From Mesodorylaimus sp. YZB2_4 (Eukaryota; Nematoda; Enoplea; Dorylaimida; Dorylaimidae), in the NCBI GenBank assembly GCA_030248295.1, contig JASANH010000855.1:1-64000 (forward strand): DNA of 64,000 nt. The letters run 5' to 3'. The position numbers were made by a program, and so were the translations under genes. Below the pieces are notes generated by a model. The model made no database searches and was not told the DNA's origin. It saw nothing but the letters and a program-made list of their open reading frames with translations. Positions 11,862 to 23,825 of the stretch are shown piece by piece. Positions within the stretch are counted from its first letter, which is position 1. Each line of letters starts with the position of its first letter.

Positions 11862-12362
11862 CAGGCTTTCTGTAAGGCCTGATGCAGGGGCTGCCAAGTG
11901 AAATTTTTTAACCCTCTTTTTTGTGTGAATAATGCCCCATGAGTGAGGGAACTACCGGTCACCAAGTGCCATAATTAAGCACTTTTTGAATTTCCCGCCC
12001 AGCGCGCTGCTATGACAAGAGTGCTGCTTACTTTCGATATCGCAGGAAGATACCCACCTTTTTTACTTTTCACGATGTGTCGATCTAAGATTGTACCAGA
12101 AAATCTGTTTTTCGTGCAAAGTAAGAAAAGCTACAAATTTTTCCAGCGATTTTCAAAATTAGCAGCTCAAACCGCACTCTTGTCATAAGCAGCAAACTGG
12201 GCGGGAAATTCAAAAAGTGCCTACTTCTAGAACTTGGTGACTGCCAGTTCCCTCCTTTTATTTTGACGATATGAACTCGTGGGTGCATCTAACTCACACA
12301 TAGGAAAAAGGGTCAAAAAATTTCACTTGGCAATCCCTGGGTCGGCCCTTACAGAAAGCCTG
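11862..12362. mobile_element. Foldback element family R1, complete copy
   Basis: Ends are CAGGCTTTCTGTAAGGCC and its reverse complement. The long arms share GCCAAGTGAAATTTTTTAACCC. The inner arms carry TTTGAATTTCCCGCCC (11985-12000) and GGGCGGGAAATTCAAA (12200-12215), each next to a CTTGTCATA-type sequence. It is non-coding and a member of the family also seen at 1723, 16350 and 49455. Confidence 0.8.
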
Positions 12363-12469
12363 TCCAGCAATTTCTCCCCTTTGTTTTTCCATTTATAAAA
12401 TTAAGACATGGTTTCTTTAAGAATCGACCACGACCTCACCAAGTAAATATTCTGATCTTCAGGAATCGC

Positions 12470-12560
12470 AGCTCGCGACGCGTCTGCGAATGTGTTCGAG
12501 GGTCTGCGACCGCGGAAACGCTGTCATTGCACTCGCAAACGGTCGCAGACGCGTCATAAA
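12470..12560. repeat. GC-rich hairpin, family H
   Basis: GGTCTGCGACCG and its partner CGGTCGCAGACGCG form a stem around a GTCATTGCACTCGC loop region. Relatives lie at 12950-13140 and 38505-38690. Confidence 0.7.
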
Positions 12561-12949
12561 GATCGTAAGATGATAGTTATGTCTTTTTTTGCATTCTTTC
12601 CAGCGTCGAATCATTTGTTACATACTCCCGCCCGAAGTCGAAATTTTAAAATTTTCTGCACAAACTTGTTTAAATAAGTCGATATAGAAAAACGAAACCA
12701 CTTTCAAACTTACACCATATGTGCCCATTGATACCTGCTTTCAGGAAAAAAAGATATATTTTATGATTTGCGTTTGCATGTTAGGGTCTAAATCGCAGAA
12801 ATCCAGTGAATTGATATGTGATTTCTTTCACTATCTTTCGGGTTCGATCGCAGGCTATCAGCCACTAGACATAGTCTGTGTTGCAAAAGAGAAAAATGCT
12901 TCGAGAGTAGCCCTGTCCGACGTTGATAAGTGTACTCATTTCTAAAGCG

Positions 12950-13140
12950 CAAGAATTTCAGCTCGCGACGTGTCTGCGACTGTTTTTGAGTGTCTGCGAC
13001 TGCGCACACGCGCTCGTTGCAGTCGCAGACGCGCTGTGAGCCGCATCGCCTTAGAAATGGTACATTTTAGAAATACACATCCTTTTTGTAGCATTTTTCC
13101 TCCTCTACTACAATAGATGAGTCTGTTAATAATTTCCTGC
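12950..13140. repeat. GC-rich hairpin, family H
   Basis: GTCTGCGACTG and CAGTCGCAGAC are exact inverted arms around GCGCACACGCGCTCGTTG. The downstream stretch (TTTTTGTAGCATTTTTCCTCC) also matches the copy at 38505-38690, so the repeat unit is longer than the hairpin. Confidence 0.75.
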
Positions 13141-13338
13141 AATCAAACTCGAAAGATTGTTAAGTAAAGCCATAGCCCTTACTTCGACAGTTCTTTTGCA
13201 ATTTTGACCTGGAAGCGCGGGTGTAGGGCAGGAGCTGTGACTCTTTTCCTGTCTGTTCGTCAATGACCAGAAGAACGGTCAGGGGTGGGTAACCTGTTCC
13301 CTGGCGTTTGATTGGCCGAGATTGGGAGCGGATCGACT

Positions 13339-13410
13339 GTGTCAAACGGGCCCGCGCATTGTTTAGCGCGCGAGGTCAGTAATTAGAAAAATCGCTGTCA
13401 AACGGGCCCG
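13339..13410 (+). repeat. MULE left terminal inverted repeat
   Basis: Starts GTGTCAAACGGGCCCG and ends GTCAAACGGGCCCG. It matches the right TIR at 70 of 72 positions. Confidence 0.95.
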
Positions 13411-13578
13411 TAGTCCTTATGTAAACATATCACACTGTATACCTTTGCATAGGATTGCCTTTAATAGACGCTCTTTGCAGATCCAGTCCATAAATGCCGT
13501 AAATCGTTCCGTGCAAAATTTTTTCACTAAACAGTTTTTCATTTGAACTTTTGCGACTGTTTTTTAAATCGGCTGTGC

Positions 13579-15041
13579 ATGCAAATGGCGCATTTTGGCG
13601 TCCCAGATAAAGTTCTCAGTAAATTTTTGACGACGTCACTGATTAGCTGGAAATTGCAAAACGATCCCAATCGATGCTTCCTGTTCCGTCAGAGAAAGCC
13701 CCCTGCGGAAGTCGGCGGAGTTTGGAAATCGTATTGGATTTGTCAAAAATGCGATCAAATTCGAAAACGCTGAATTCAAGGAATAGCTTGTAATTTGCAT
13801 CTGCGGCACGAAGGAGCCAACGAGACTATACTTACCAATCCAGGAAACAGCCATCATCCAGATTGCATACCAGATACGGTCGGAGAAGCGGAAGCGCGTC
13901 AACTCAAACGTGAAGCGAGTGCCGAAGTTCAGAGGGGCAGGAAAAGACCACTGCAAGCTTACAGCGATGCAGCAGAGGACATCACCAAAAGATCTTCGCG
14001 AGTGATCTGGATCTGCGGGTACTTAGCGAATGTCATACTTGGATCATGGACGGAACGTTCAAAGCTTGTCCAAAGCCAGATTTCGCCCAGCTCTATACGA
14101 TACACGGCTACGGGCGCTTCGGGAATGAAGCCGTTCCATGCGTAAGCGCCTTGCTTTCTGGAAAGACCGAAAATCAATACATCATCTTATTCGCTCTGTT
14201 GCGCCAAGCCTTATTCCAACGATTCGGAAACGTTGGAATGGTCCAAAACATCCTGATCGATTACGAAATCGCTGCCCACAATGCTATCAGGGCCACTTTT
14301 CCTCACGTTTCGATTACCGGATGTAATTTCCATTTTGCTCAGACTTTGATCCGAAAAATGCACGCTGAAGGACTGCGTGAAACGTACCTTCACAAGATTT
14401 TGGACCTAAGCGGTCGCGAGTTAAACGAGCATCCCGTGAAAGCTTGGTTCGGTCAGGTGAAGGCACTGGCTTTATTGCCGCCTCCGCTTGTGCCTCTGGG
14501 ATGGCAAATTCTCGAGTTGGATTTACGAAATCTCCTTCCTCCTGAGTTGGTCCACCCACAACATTTGCAGTCGTTGCAGAATTTCGCTCATTATTTTCAG
14601 ATGACATGGATCGATGGCAATCAATTTAGCATTGATGTATGGAATCATTTCCAGAACCAATGACCCCGAACCACCAACCACGCCGAAGGATACCACTCTG
14701 GTTTGAACCGCAATGCTGTTCCAGAAATGCACATGGCCTTGCGTAATTTCTTGCACGCCTTGCAGCAAGAACACAATCGCATCCAACAAAGAGTCCGAAA
14801 GCTGTTCAATGGTCGGGAAGCGCCGAAAGAGCAAGAGCAGCTTTACGAACGTCTACATCAACAAATCAATCACGAAAAGATTTTATTCACAAACGCGACT
14901 GGCCATTTTTGGCAGAATAATTTCGATGCTGCGGCCCTTTATCATTTGAATAGGCAAAGGTACGTGTTTCTGGTAGATACGATTCGTCACTACTTACGTG
15001 TTCAGCGCCATCGAATTGGTGACAAAATTGCCGTTCATTGA
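13579..15041 (+). pseudogene. MULE transposase, broken by two stops and a frameshift
   Basis: The N-terminal part contains a FLYWCH zinc-finger pattern (YWIC, then IACN, then SHHPDC), interrupted by an in-frame TGA at 13771-13773. Near 14030-14046 the frame shifts by one base. The catalytic region then follows: MDGTFKACP, carrying the first acidic residue, LIDYEIAAHNAI with the second, and the GCNFHFAQ Cys/His block. A second in-frame TGA at 14661-14663 lies just before TTNHAEGYHSGLN, the conserved C-terminal motif. The frame then stays open to 15041. Domain order and length match animal MULE transposases, so apart from these three lesions the gene is nearly full length. It cannot make an active transposase as it stands. 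Confidence 0.9.
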
Positions 15042-15256
15042 GAATGTTCAGTTGTTTTCGATAGAAGTTCTCTATGCTTTTGACAGTATCCGTACAATAC
15101 GTGGTATTCTGATGAAGTTATTTTTTAAATGGTTTTTGCGACTGTGTTGAAAAAAGTTCACTTTGCGTGCCAGTATTACCGTAGAACAACGCTGATGGAT
15201 ATACAGTGCTAAGGAATATATAACGCTAAGGAATAGACAGTGAAAAGGTATGGACA

Positions 15257-15328
15257 CGGGCCCGTTTGACAGCGATTTTTCTAATTACTGACCTCGCGCG
15301 CCGAACAATGCGCGGGCCCGTTTGACAC
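15257..15328 (-). repeat. MULE right terminal inverted repeat
   Basis: Reverse complement of the left TIR with two mismatches (TA against CG inside the GCGCATTGTT..GCGCGCG stretch). Ends GGGCCCGTTTGACAC. Confidence 0.95.
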
Positions 15329-16349
15329 GGAATCGGAGCGGAGCACCTGGCGTCACCTCAAAGGGTATGTGCGCGCCATGCGACCACTTAGCGGACAAGT
15401 GCGCGACCACGCGACTACTTATCGATACACCCGCCCTTTAACGTGGCGGGAAAAAATATATAACATACCTACATTTTCTAGAAGCGCGTACCAAGGGGCA
15501 CATACAGTATGGTGAAGTTTTTAGGGGGTTACTTTTTTCAAATTTTTTTATGTCTGCCCCGTCAGCTTGCTACAGCTATTTGGGATTTTAGTAAAGTAAA
15601 GGTCCGAGGGGGTGAAAGTTTGACTTACTAACATATTCTTCTAAATTTCACCTAATTTTTAACCTTATTCTTAAGTGGTTCCTTATTTGAATTATTTCAT
15701 AAAACTTACGCGAATACCCCGCATCTTATTGCTCGTTTCTCCGAAAGATGGCGCAAAATACAATATGACAGAAAAAGCAAGTCGAAAAACTGTCATGACT
15801 GAATATTCTCAGGATGCGTAACTTTTGTGATACGAAAGTAATCAAGCTGCGGAGAGAGGCGAACAGAGCACTTGCTGGGTACTTTATTGTGTAATGGCAG
15901 CTGTTTTATGCTTTTATGGCAGAATGTACTGAATTCATTTTCCAAATTATGAAGAGCGAGCGACCACTTTGATAAGCCAGCTTAATGCGGTACGAAATGG
16001 TGAAAGCTAAGAAGTATAGCTGGAGAAATTGACTTTGACTGTCACGCATTTAATGCAAAACTACCGCGCAAAATGAACGTCTATGGCTTCCAACAATGTT
16101 GTTACTGCGGCGATCAAAAACGTTTTTTTACGTTCTTTGTGTGCTTTTTCGTAGAATAAAAGCATGCGTCCGCTTGGACACCATGTCAATTTAAGAGAGC
16201 TGGTGACGTTCATGGGACATAATGAGTATCAGTTCAAAACAGTTTTGGAATCATAACTAAAAGGGGCCAGTGAAGCATAGCATGTATGGACAATTTCACA
16301 GTTTCTAGAAGAGTCTTCATTTGAATCTCCCCCATAGCAATGTTCTCAA
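15329..16349. other. Intergenic, nothing recognised
   Basis: GCGACCAC-rich stretch at 15370-15420 and an isolated GGCGGGAAA motif at 15445. No gene or repeat family was recognised. Confidence 0.4.
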
Positions 16350-16827
16350 GACCGGCTTTCTGCAATGTTCGACCCTCGAGAAACATGGGTTGCCAAGATG
16401 GCCCCACTTTTCCGAGTGAGTTCTATGCATTTATGAGTGGTGATAGCGACGCACTGGTGATTTTTTGTGCAAACTCGATTTTCACAGGATTATCCCAAAA
16501 ACACGTTTTTTTAATTGCTAGGCGATATCGGCCATAACTCACTAACCTTTCGGTCTATCTCGATCAATCACGCATCAGCGTGTTCGTAAATGAATGCAAA
16601 ATGGAAAAGCTGTCGTGAAAATTCTCTATTTTTGACCTATTTCGAGATATTGAGCGCCGGATTTTAAGTGCCCTCCAAGAAAGACTAAAAGATCAAGCTT
16701 TTTCAATATAATCGTATGAAAATCGAGTTTGCACGAAAAAGCACGAGTGGGTGTATCGAATTCACAAAAAGGGGGTCAAAAATTAAAGCTTGGTCATCCT
16801 CAGGTCGACCGTTACAGAAAGCCTGTC
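16350..16827. mobile_element. Foldback element family R1, complete copy
   Basis: Ends GACCGGCTTTCTG and CAGAAAGCCTGTC. The long inverted arms include GGTTGCCAAG at the left and the matching CTTGGTCATCC at the right, plus the CAAACTCGATTTTCAC stretch and its reverse complement. No coding potential. Confidence 0.8.
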
Positions 16828-17634
16828 TTAAAATTCTTCGTCAGTTCACAATCTGTAATCAGTGACCTAACCTACTGTAATCTGTTCAGAATCAACTGAC
16901 AGTGCAATACTTTAATCAATTTTTGAATCAAATTTTAATTTTTTCGCCACGCTTCGCTTCGCTTTTTGTGGGCACAACCGCACATGCCCGCCCAGTCTGT
17001 ACCACAATGCAAAATCTTGGCGGGAAATGCAAAATTGACATTAAGTCGTTTCGAAATGTTTCTTCTCTGTGCATCTTACGAGCTTGCAGAAAACTTGATT
17101 TTTCGTCTTCAACTCTCACTGTTTATGCTGCAGCCCGATCTTCTTCTCCCTTCATCTTCTGAAAATGTGGTTTCTGGATCTACGTAACAGCAAAACAGAT
17201 TTGATACAATTTAGACTGAATATTATCTCGATAGAACCTATGACTTCTGACTTATGACTTTACTTTCAATGAAGCAGTTACGCTGCAATCAGCCATTGAT
17301 ATTAGTGCCTGACGCGTTTGATGCAAATCGATTGGGCGGTTATTGAGTTACCACAGTGCAAAGTTGGGGTTTAACACGTAGCATCTGTAACGGCTTTACT
17401 TGGGGGCCTTCTTGTATGTTTTGATGTCTGACTGTTCACATACAAGACATCCTCTGTGACTGCGAGTTTACTTCCACTGTGATACCCCCTCCCAATTATG
17501 GGGTGTGCACCTACACGCGTACGTGGTTCGAATCATCTGTGCGCGGTCCCTACTGAAACGGAAACCATTAACGGTAACTTTGTTGGGCCGACGGACGGCA
17601 CTGGCGGTTCAAACCGGCAAAGAAAAACTCTCAT
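16828..17634. other. Intergenic, small dispersed repeat
   Basis: GACTTATGACTTTACTTTCA at about 17250 recurs at about 39705. A TGGTTCGAATC B-box-like stretch at about 17524 hints at a tRNA-like relic. No gene was recognised. Confidence 0.4.
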
Positions 17635-17636
17635 TA

Positions 17637-18500
17637 TTAGATGCGGGTTACTTTACCACAATGTCTGAAACATAAAGAATACACACTACTGCTGAACTTT
17701 TTACTTTCAAATCTACACAGAGTATTAGAGAATGCTGCTCGCACAAAGATACATATTGCAAACTTAAAAATATGAATCTTAAATTCGTGACAGAAACATA
17801 TTTGATAAAGCAAAAAAGTTGCTCTCTTTTCATATTTACGCCATAATCGTATTCCTTGTATCAGGCTGTCGCCAAAATGAAAAGTAACACTATTCATTGA
17901 TTTTTTCCAGTTCTTTAGGTACATTACGTAGAACACTGCCTTTCTGATTCGAGCGGTAGGAAGTATGATTCATTATGTTCCACATAGTGGCAAAATAAGA
18001 TGATGACTTTGGACATATCGGCTGCTCGCCCGCTGGCAATCTTGAATATGTGAACACTCGATTTCGGTAAAGTGCCAGTCCATGATAATATTTGTAAAAC
18101 TGAACAAGCTTCAACTTATCTCGGCGTTGTCGCAACGGAATAAGATTCGTGGCCTTTAACGCTTCCTTGTAATCAATAGTTCAACTGTTCATTACTAAAC
18201 TGACAGCCAGTTTCTGCGATTAAGTCTTCAATTAGGCCGCTCTGATCGTGAGTCGGGGCCCAGGCACAGCATCCGTAATCGAGAACTGGTAAAATACGTT
18301 GAGTATAGATCGTTCGTAAGGTCGAGCTGTCACGCCTTACAAACCGACGTCTAAAAGCACCAAGTATTCTCCTGGCTTTAGTTAATACGAAGTGGCACTG
18401 TTCTATAAAGTTCAAATCTGACGACACAATAATGCCCAAATACTTCAACGATTCCATAAATACCAAATTGTGCCCATCAACAGCGACTTGTGGAATCATT
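17637..18500 (-). mobile_element. Non-LTR retrotransposon 3' end (reverse transcriptase C-terminus)
   Basis: On the minus strand, 18499-18173 reads through the end of a LINE reverse transcriptase: YLGIIVSSDLNF, KARRILGAFRRRF and IYTQRILPVLDYGCCAWAP. After a frame break it continues as NLIPLRQRRDKLKLVQFYK and YYHGLA near 18060-18140, the usual last motif of these proteins. The 5' part is absent and the frame is broken, so it is a truncated dead copy. It differs from the RTE at 5-6.5 kb and looks jockey/CR1-like. Confidence 0.85.
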
Positions 18501-20719
18501 GGAGCCAGTCGCCCTAGTCGGGGAAGAATACCCTGAGTTTCTTTCAGAATTCAGTCATAATGCGTCCGGGTGGCTCAAAAGCAACTAAGTCGATCCAAAT
18601 GTAGACTGTACTGTCGAAACATCATAGCCTACCATGAAACATCAAAAAAAGCAAAGAAAAGCAAAGACTTGAAGGCGATATGCAGTCGACATCGGATAAT
18701 TTGCAACCGCTCTGGACGCCAAAAAGAGTTGCAATTAGAAGCAGCTGTTGCAATTATTGCAGAGTGCAGAGGAGTTTTTAAAAAAAGTTGCAATTATGCG
18801 AAGTTTTTCTTATAAGCGCGCGTTTTTCTGATAAGTGCGAATTTCTTAAAGAAATTTTTATTGGCACTTCTAGAAACATGTTATTCCCAGTTTCATCAGC
18901 TGATTCATAGGCCAACTCAAAATTCTCGACCAGCGCACCTACCTGAAATAGTCAGCAGTTCTGCTTTGACAATGATAAATTACAAAGGTCTTAACAATCA
19001 GCTTCGATTTGAAGGATAGCATTTTGCCAAAGCGGGATACTGTGGAGCTTTTGCCTGACTGGTTCTTGATTTGCAACGATACGAATCTGCTCTCTAGTGT
19101 CAGGCCATTGGTAGCTTGAGCTGGTCCTGACCTTGTTAGCGTGCGTTGGGTCGCCGTTGTCATGGTTGTCTCTCTATACATGCCTGACCCGCCCTCTATC
19201 CTCCTACAAAAGTGGGCAAAGTCTGAATTTCTGGACGAAATTCAACTAGCCGGCTTCAGTAAAGTGAAAACTGCAGTTAAGCCAAGTAAAACACATCTTT
19301 CTGATGTCAAAAAGCGTCGTATGTTGCAAGTTTGTTTATTGAGCTCTTTGCGGTTAGTTTGTGACGTCATCAAGGGGATTCCCCGCTGATTGCACTTGCC
19401 CGCTAAGTGGTCGCGTGGTCGCGCGTTTGCCCGCTACACGGCTCCTGCAAGCCTATACCCTGTGTACAATTTGGCTACAGTAATCCTCTCACCGCGGCTG
19501 GGTGTGCGCGGCCGCCAGAGAGGCAAGTCTCTTGCAAAAAAAGGTTCCCTCGTTACACTCATGGTAGTCTATTGCATATGACTTCTATAGGTAGGCAGTT
19601 TTCACACTGGTAAGGCATTCCGGTGCCGCGCTTATCCCGACAGTGGCTCCGCTTCTAGAGCGTCCAGCAAGGACGCACTCGTCAAATATACTGATGCACA
19701 ACCACAGCTTAGCAGCCTCAGTAGCCACCAAATCGGAGGAAGTTCACGCGGTTCTAAGGTCCACAAAGAACTGTTCACGATCGGCCCCAGTTCAGCTTCA
19801 CATCCAAAAAATTGGCCGGCCCTGCATAGCACTCCTGATCCAATCCGACCCGACCCGACCCGACCCTTTGAAAATCTCAACACACAAAAGATTCCAGCGA
19901 CGAATTTTTCTCTTATCGCACACAGAACACGCACCTTGCCTTCTTGGCCATCTAACTACGGCTAAACCAGCACTTTCGAGCCGCACGGCTAACAAAAATA
20001 TTCCACCGGCTCGTTGTATCTGTGCTAAAATCGAGTTCTTAGAGCATAAAAATTAATAAGCTTGTATCATAAAATCACACCCTCAAAAGAATAACCTTTG
20101 ATATGAGAGCTTTCAGAAAAACCAAACTTTTTATCTGTAGCTTTAGTGGTTATTGCTGTGGACTTGTCTTTAGTACTTCGTCGTCGTCGTCTTCGTTCGT
20201 CATCTCTGCAACAGCAAAACACGCATTCTGGATGTCAAGAATGGCTAAGCCATTTCCAACAAAATTTTGTACGATCATTTGCCATGGCAAACATAGATCA
20301 CCCCAAAATTTCGTGCATTTTTGTTGATTTGTTGTCGAGTTATGAACGATCCAAGTTGTCCGCTTAACATTGCGCGTCTGTGTGGCTGGGCTGAACATGA
20401 TGAGAGTTCACAACTGTTTACTGCCCCCTTCCCTGGTGCGCGCGTGAATTTTTCATGTTAAGGCCTCTAAGTGAGAGCAGAGCGAGCCAAGATCTACGTA
20501 ATCCTGACGTTCTACCTATCAGGTGTGTGATTAGCTGTGGTGACCTGCAGACCTGACCACATCAAACTCAATGATGCTCACCCAAATTGCGTGGATATGG
20601 TTGATACCGAACGCTACGACGAGCACCAGCAAAGCGTGTCATTTATTGACTACCGAAATGAATCATGCGAATAATAATGAGCTTTTTCGACGACGACTTT
20701 ACTTGAGCAATAGATGTGC
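18501..20719. other. Intergenic, nothing recognised
   Basis: A CGACC pentamer run (19845-19866) and a GTCGTCGTCGTC run near 20180. No gene or repeat family was recognised. Splice-like strings occur but do not join plausible exons. Confidence 0.4.
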
Positions 20720-21654
20720 AGGGTTGGCAATAAGGTCCGCGGATTTTTAATCAAAAAAATTCGCGCGTTTTTAAAAATTTGAAAGCAATAGATGAGCATC
20801 ACTTTGAACGCGGGGCGGGATTTTGTTTTTTTTAGAGAATTTTTTAAAAATTTCACTCAAAAATTTTCAAATTTTGCTCGTTTATTGACTCAAAACCTAT
20901 ATCAATGTGGACTTTATCCACTGTAACTCGCGAACATCTGTAGCTGGCCTGGAGGGCTCTCAGGGATCTTTTTTTCCCCGCAGTATGGTGCCCCTGCTCT
21001 CGTTACAAATCCTACTGGACTTTCAGCAGCGCTATGATAGCATCTCGAAGAGAGTGATAAGTCGCAGTTCTGCTGATTGATGCCATGATATTACATCAAG
21101 CATGTTATAGAATTCATGCAACAGCAATCAACATCATAGCAGTTGCAAATGTTAAGGACGTATTTGTGTTTTTGGTACTATCAGTGCTGCTTAGCTGAGT
21201 CATAAACGGTAACCAAAACGGCTTCCTTGGAATGCCTGTCTGTTCTTAGGCTGATGGTGTCTATTAGAAAGCTGCCAAAACGATAGGCACTGAACGAATT
21301 CGAGGCTACTAGTACAGTAAGAAGCGCAGAGCTGCATGCTGCACCCAGGGTTTCTAATGGTACCATCCCTAGCAGACAGCGCCTCAAATCCAGCGCTTCA
21401 ACGATTCGATCAACTTTCTGCCAGCAGCGCGCACAGGGATCCCGCTCGCACAGGGATATAGTGGGATGCTCTTGCGGTTTAGCAGACAAAGTTCATTTCG
21501 ATGCAGGTTTTGAGTCAATAAACGCGCGGAATTTAAAAATTGAAGACAGCGTGAAATTCTGCCCCGCGTACTAAATGATGCTCAAGTTTCGCTTTCAAAT
21601 TTAAAAAACGCGCGAATGATTTGAGTTAAAAAAAAGTGAGCCTTTTTTGCAAAT
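20720..21654. mobile_element. Foldback element, about 935 bp
   Basis: Inverted arms 20720-20935 against 21500-21654: the left GGTTGGCAATAAGG, ATTCGCGCGTTTTT and TTTATTGACTCAAAACCT have reverse-complement partners TTTTTTGCAAA, AAAAAACGCGCGAAT and AGGTTTTGAGTCAATAAA. The GGTTGGCAA end resembles the 9160 element. Confidence 0.75.
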
Positions 21655-21759
21655 TCTGTATGATGACTAAACTGATATATAAAGAGACGCTCATATTTAT
21701 ACCCTTCCTAATACACATGCCTGATAAGAACTGGTCTTTCTGAACAAACATGTACACCA

Positions 21760-22010
21760 AAAAACAGGTCAAAATCAGTGGCACACAATGCAAAACTGGC
21801 TGCAGCATGAGCCCTCACCCGTGACCTAGAACATACAGTATTACCTGTGCTTGCCTAAATAAACATGAGAACACTGAAACTAGTCTAATGCGCGAGGATC
21901 CATAGTCATTATGGTCTGGCAGTGCTTGTCATATGAAGTGATTCTCAACGGGAAAATTGCGCGATATAATTCAACCTCAAATACCCTTATCACACAGGTC
22001 GCCTGTATGG
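21760..22010 (+). repeat. Dispersed repeat shared with 5330-5595
   Basis: Collinear with 5330-5595: AAACAGGTC..AAATCAGTGGCACA, then AGGATCCAT..AGT, then AAATACCCTTATCACACAG. It is a fragment of the same LINE-associated repeat. Confidence 0.7.
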
Positions 22011-22042
22011 CCTGTTGGTCGGTCCCTTCAGACTGCTCGACA

Positions 22043-22460
22043 AGCATATTTTAAATGTGTACCCTGCTAGGCAGACACGCGTCAAAGGCGGCGGCAGCGA
22101 CTGTTTGCGACTGCAACGAAACCGTGTGCGCGGTCGCAAAGCACGGGTCATGCGTGGTAGCTCGCACACTTACGACGGCAGAACAACTTTCGCATATCGC
22201 AGGACCCGACTCCCTTGCGTCTTTCATATCATGTCACTTCCTTTCTCATCCTGGGCTTAAGATTAGGCTAATTAGTCTGGTATTTCCTCGATAGTATAGC
22301 TATCGAACAAAAAGTTGTTTCTGCCCGCCATGTTGCGTGAGAGCTCCGACGCATGGCCAGTGCTATGCGACTACGCACACGGTTTCGTTGCAGTCACAAA
22401 CAGACGCTGCCGCCGCCTTTGACGCTTGTCTGCCTAGCAGGGTACACATTTGAAATATGC
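22043..22460. mobile_element. TIR element with 125-bp GC-rich arms
   Basis: Left arm 22043-22168 and right arm 22337-22460 are inverted copies with few differences, starting GCATATTTTAAATGTGTACC and ending GGTACACATTTGAAATATGC. Within the arms, TGCGACTGCAACGAAACCGTG relates this element to the family H hairpins and to 8555-9163. No gene inside; MITE-like. Confidence 0.85.
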
Positions 22461-23034
22461 GCGGCTGGGTACCACCCCCATGTGCCCTTCTTATTTAAGT
22501 CACTTGGTTGGTTACTAGCGTAGAGTTGTCCGATCGTCAGTTTCGGAACTGCTATCGTTATTAGCGTCTGTTATACGTAGCAGACACTGCTCAGGGCTGA
22601 TTCAAACTTAGAACGCGTGCAGTCTAACCCATAGCAGGGAGATATCACAGCTGTACGAGTAGTAGCGCGATAAATTCGAATCTCAATGGACTGCAATACT
22701 GCCACCAGTGCACTGCAATGGACTTACCAACGTTCAGGAGGGGATTATGAGCGAGCCTTAAACTTATAATCAACGAATGACTTTGCCAGCTCAGCCACGC
22801 AGCGGCGCCTGCGCAGATGCGAATATTCAAAAAAGCCTAGCCATTTTTGGCTCTGGTGCGAGCAAGCTGGTCGACTTCTATAACTAGAAAAGGAAGAGTC
22901 GCGCTGAGTTTTTTGTGCGGCGTTTCTGATCGAACTTTCAGCGCTGGTTATGTTTGATTTATAGCCGGGAAATTGGCGCAAAGTATGAATCCTCTTCGCC
23001 TTTGTTTCTTCATAAAGACGCAAAATGGTGAGTG
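22461..23034. other. Intergenic, nothing recognised
   Basis: No repeat or gene was recognised between the TIR element and the cysteine-rich pseudogene. Confidence 0.4.
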
Positions 23035-23825
23035 CTGCCATGGATTCATCACAATCTTTCTCTTAATGGCTTTCTTATATCCTCGCGTTTTTCTGCATGG
23101 TGATCAACGTTTCCAGTTTTGACAGAAAAGTGACGAGACCACGGTTTCTTTACCTTAAAATCAGCGATCATTCGTACGATTCCTGGAGGCAATCCAAGAA
23201 ACGATGTACCGAATTTGTGCAATGATGTTTTGCGATGCCTCCGAAAGAGAGCTGCACAGCATTGGGTGGCATCATGCATCATCCGATCTGCATGTGCTAC
23301 TAGTCCGACACTTTGACCTATGATCCCGCCCGGTAATCTTTTTTCGATCTTTGCTCGTGCACGAAAATGTACGTGTATGCTGATCACAAAAATGCTTGTC
23401 GCTACGAATTTGACGAAGAGATAACTGATTGCGCATCGTTCGTTGGCTGGTGCAAACGTCAGGATGGCCAGGAGTGTAGCACAATCTCGACTGGGGAGTT
23501 GGAATTCCCGCAATGCAAGATCCTGGACAAGGACGCCTTCGATTGGGATCAAGCCCAGTGCCGTTGCGTCACTGACTCGAAAAATGTTACTGATCTGGCC
23601 AATGAAAGAACTACTTCGCAACTGCCAACCACATCACCGACGCCTACGCCACTGCCACTGACCACGCCGCAGGCACCCACGCCATTGGCCCCGACCACGA
23701 TGCTGGCACCCGTGAAAACTACGCCACACGCTGTGACATCCAATCCACGCGCAAAGGATCCAACGCAGCCCGCCTCAACTAGCAGTTGCAAGAACGCCTC
23801 GGAGTGGGTGGGAGTGGCCGCATAG
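23035..23825 (+). pseudogene. Paralogue of the 31.3-kb cysteine-rich secreted gene, disabled
   Basis: Homologous to the gene at 31271-31877. It keeps the odd exon 1 of only ATG directly before a GT donor (23035-23039). The matching acceptor reads TTCTTA where the intact gene has TTCTAG. Downstream the reading frame aligns residue by residue with the intact gene: RCTEFVQ against SCTDFAQ, GGIMHHPIC against GGIVRHPNC, YADHKNACR against YSDHKNACR, and GELEFPQC against GELEMPAC. It is interrupted by TGA at 23223, TAG at 23301 and TAA at 23334. From 23340 it is open to 23825, covering the second cysteine module and a 70-residue Thr/Pro-rich mucin-like tail that the intact gene lacks. One cysteine of the CC pair is Trp. 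The long intact 3' half leaves open expression from an internal Met at 23367. Confidence 0.82.

Larger units (their letters stand above)
13339..15328 (+). mobile_element. Mutator-like DNA transposon (FLYWCH-type MULE), 1990 bp
   Basis: Complete element with two 72-bp terminal inverted repeats (13339-13410 and 15257-15328) that differ at only two positions. Each TIR contains GTCAAACGGGCCCG at both of its ends, giving four copies per element. Inside is a single plus-strand transposase relic (13579-15041). No clean 9-bp target duplication is visible: the outer flanks GGATCGACT and GGAATCGGA do not match. Near-identical TIRs around a broken gene suggest fairly recent insertion, possibly mobilised in trans. 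This is the only complete DNA transposon with a coding relic in the window. Confidence 0.92.

Noticed and set aside
13330..15337. 9-bp target-site duplication around the MULE
   Set aside because: GGATCGACT and GGAATCGGA agree only in part; no exact duplication at 8-11 bp.
23223..23336. Stop-codon reassignment to explain in-frame stops in the pseudogene
   Set aside because: All three stop codons occur there, and other genes in the window end normally with TGA, TAA or TAG.
23049..23621. Minus-strand open frame of 190 residues
   Set aside because: It lies antisense to the cysteine-rich pseudogene, whose plus-strand homology explains the composition.
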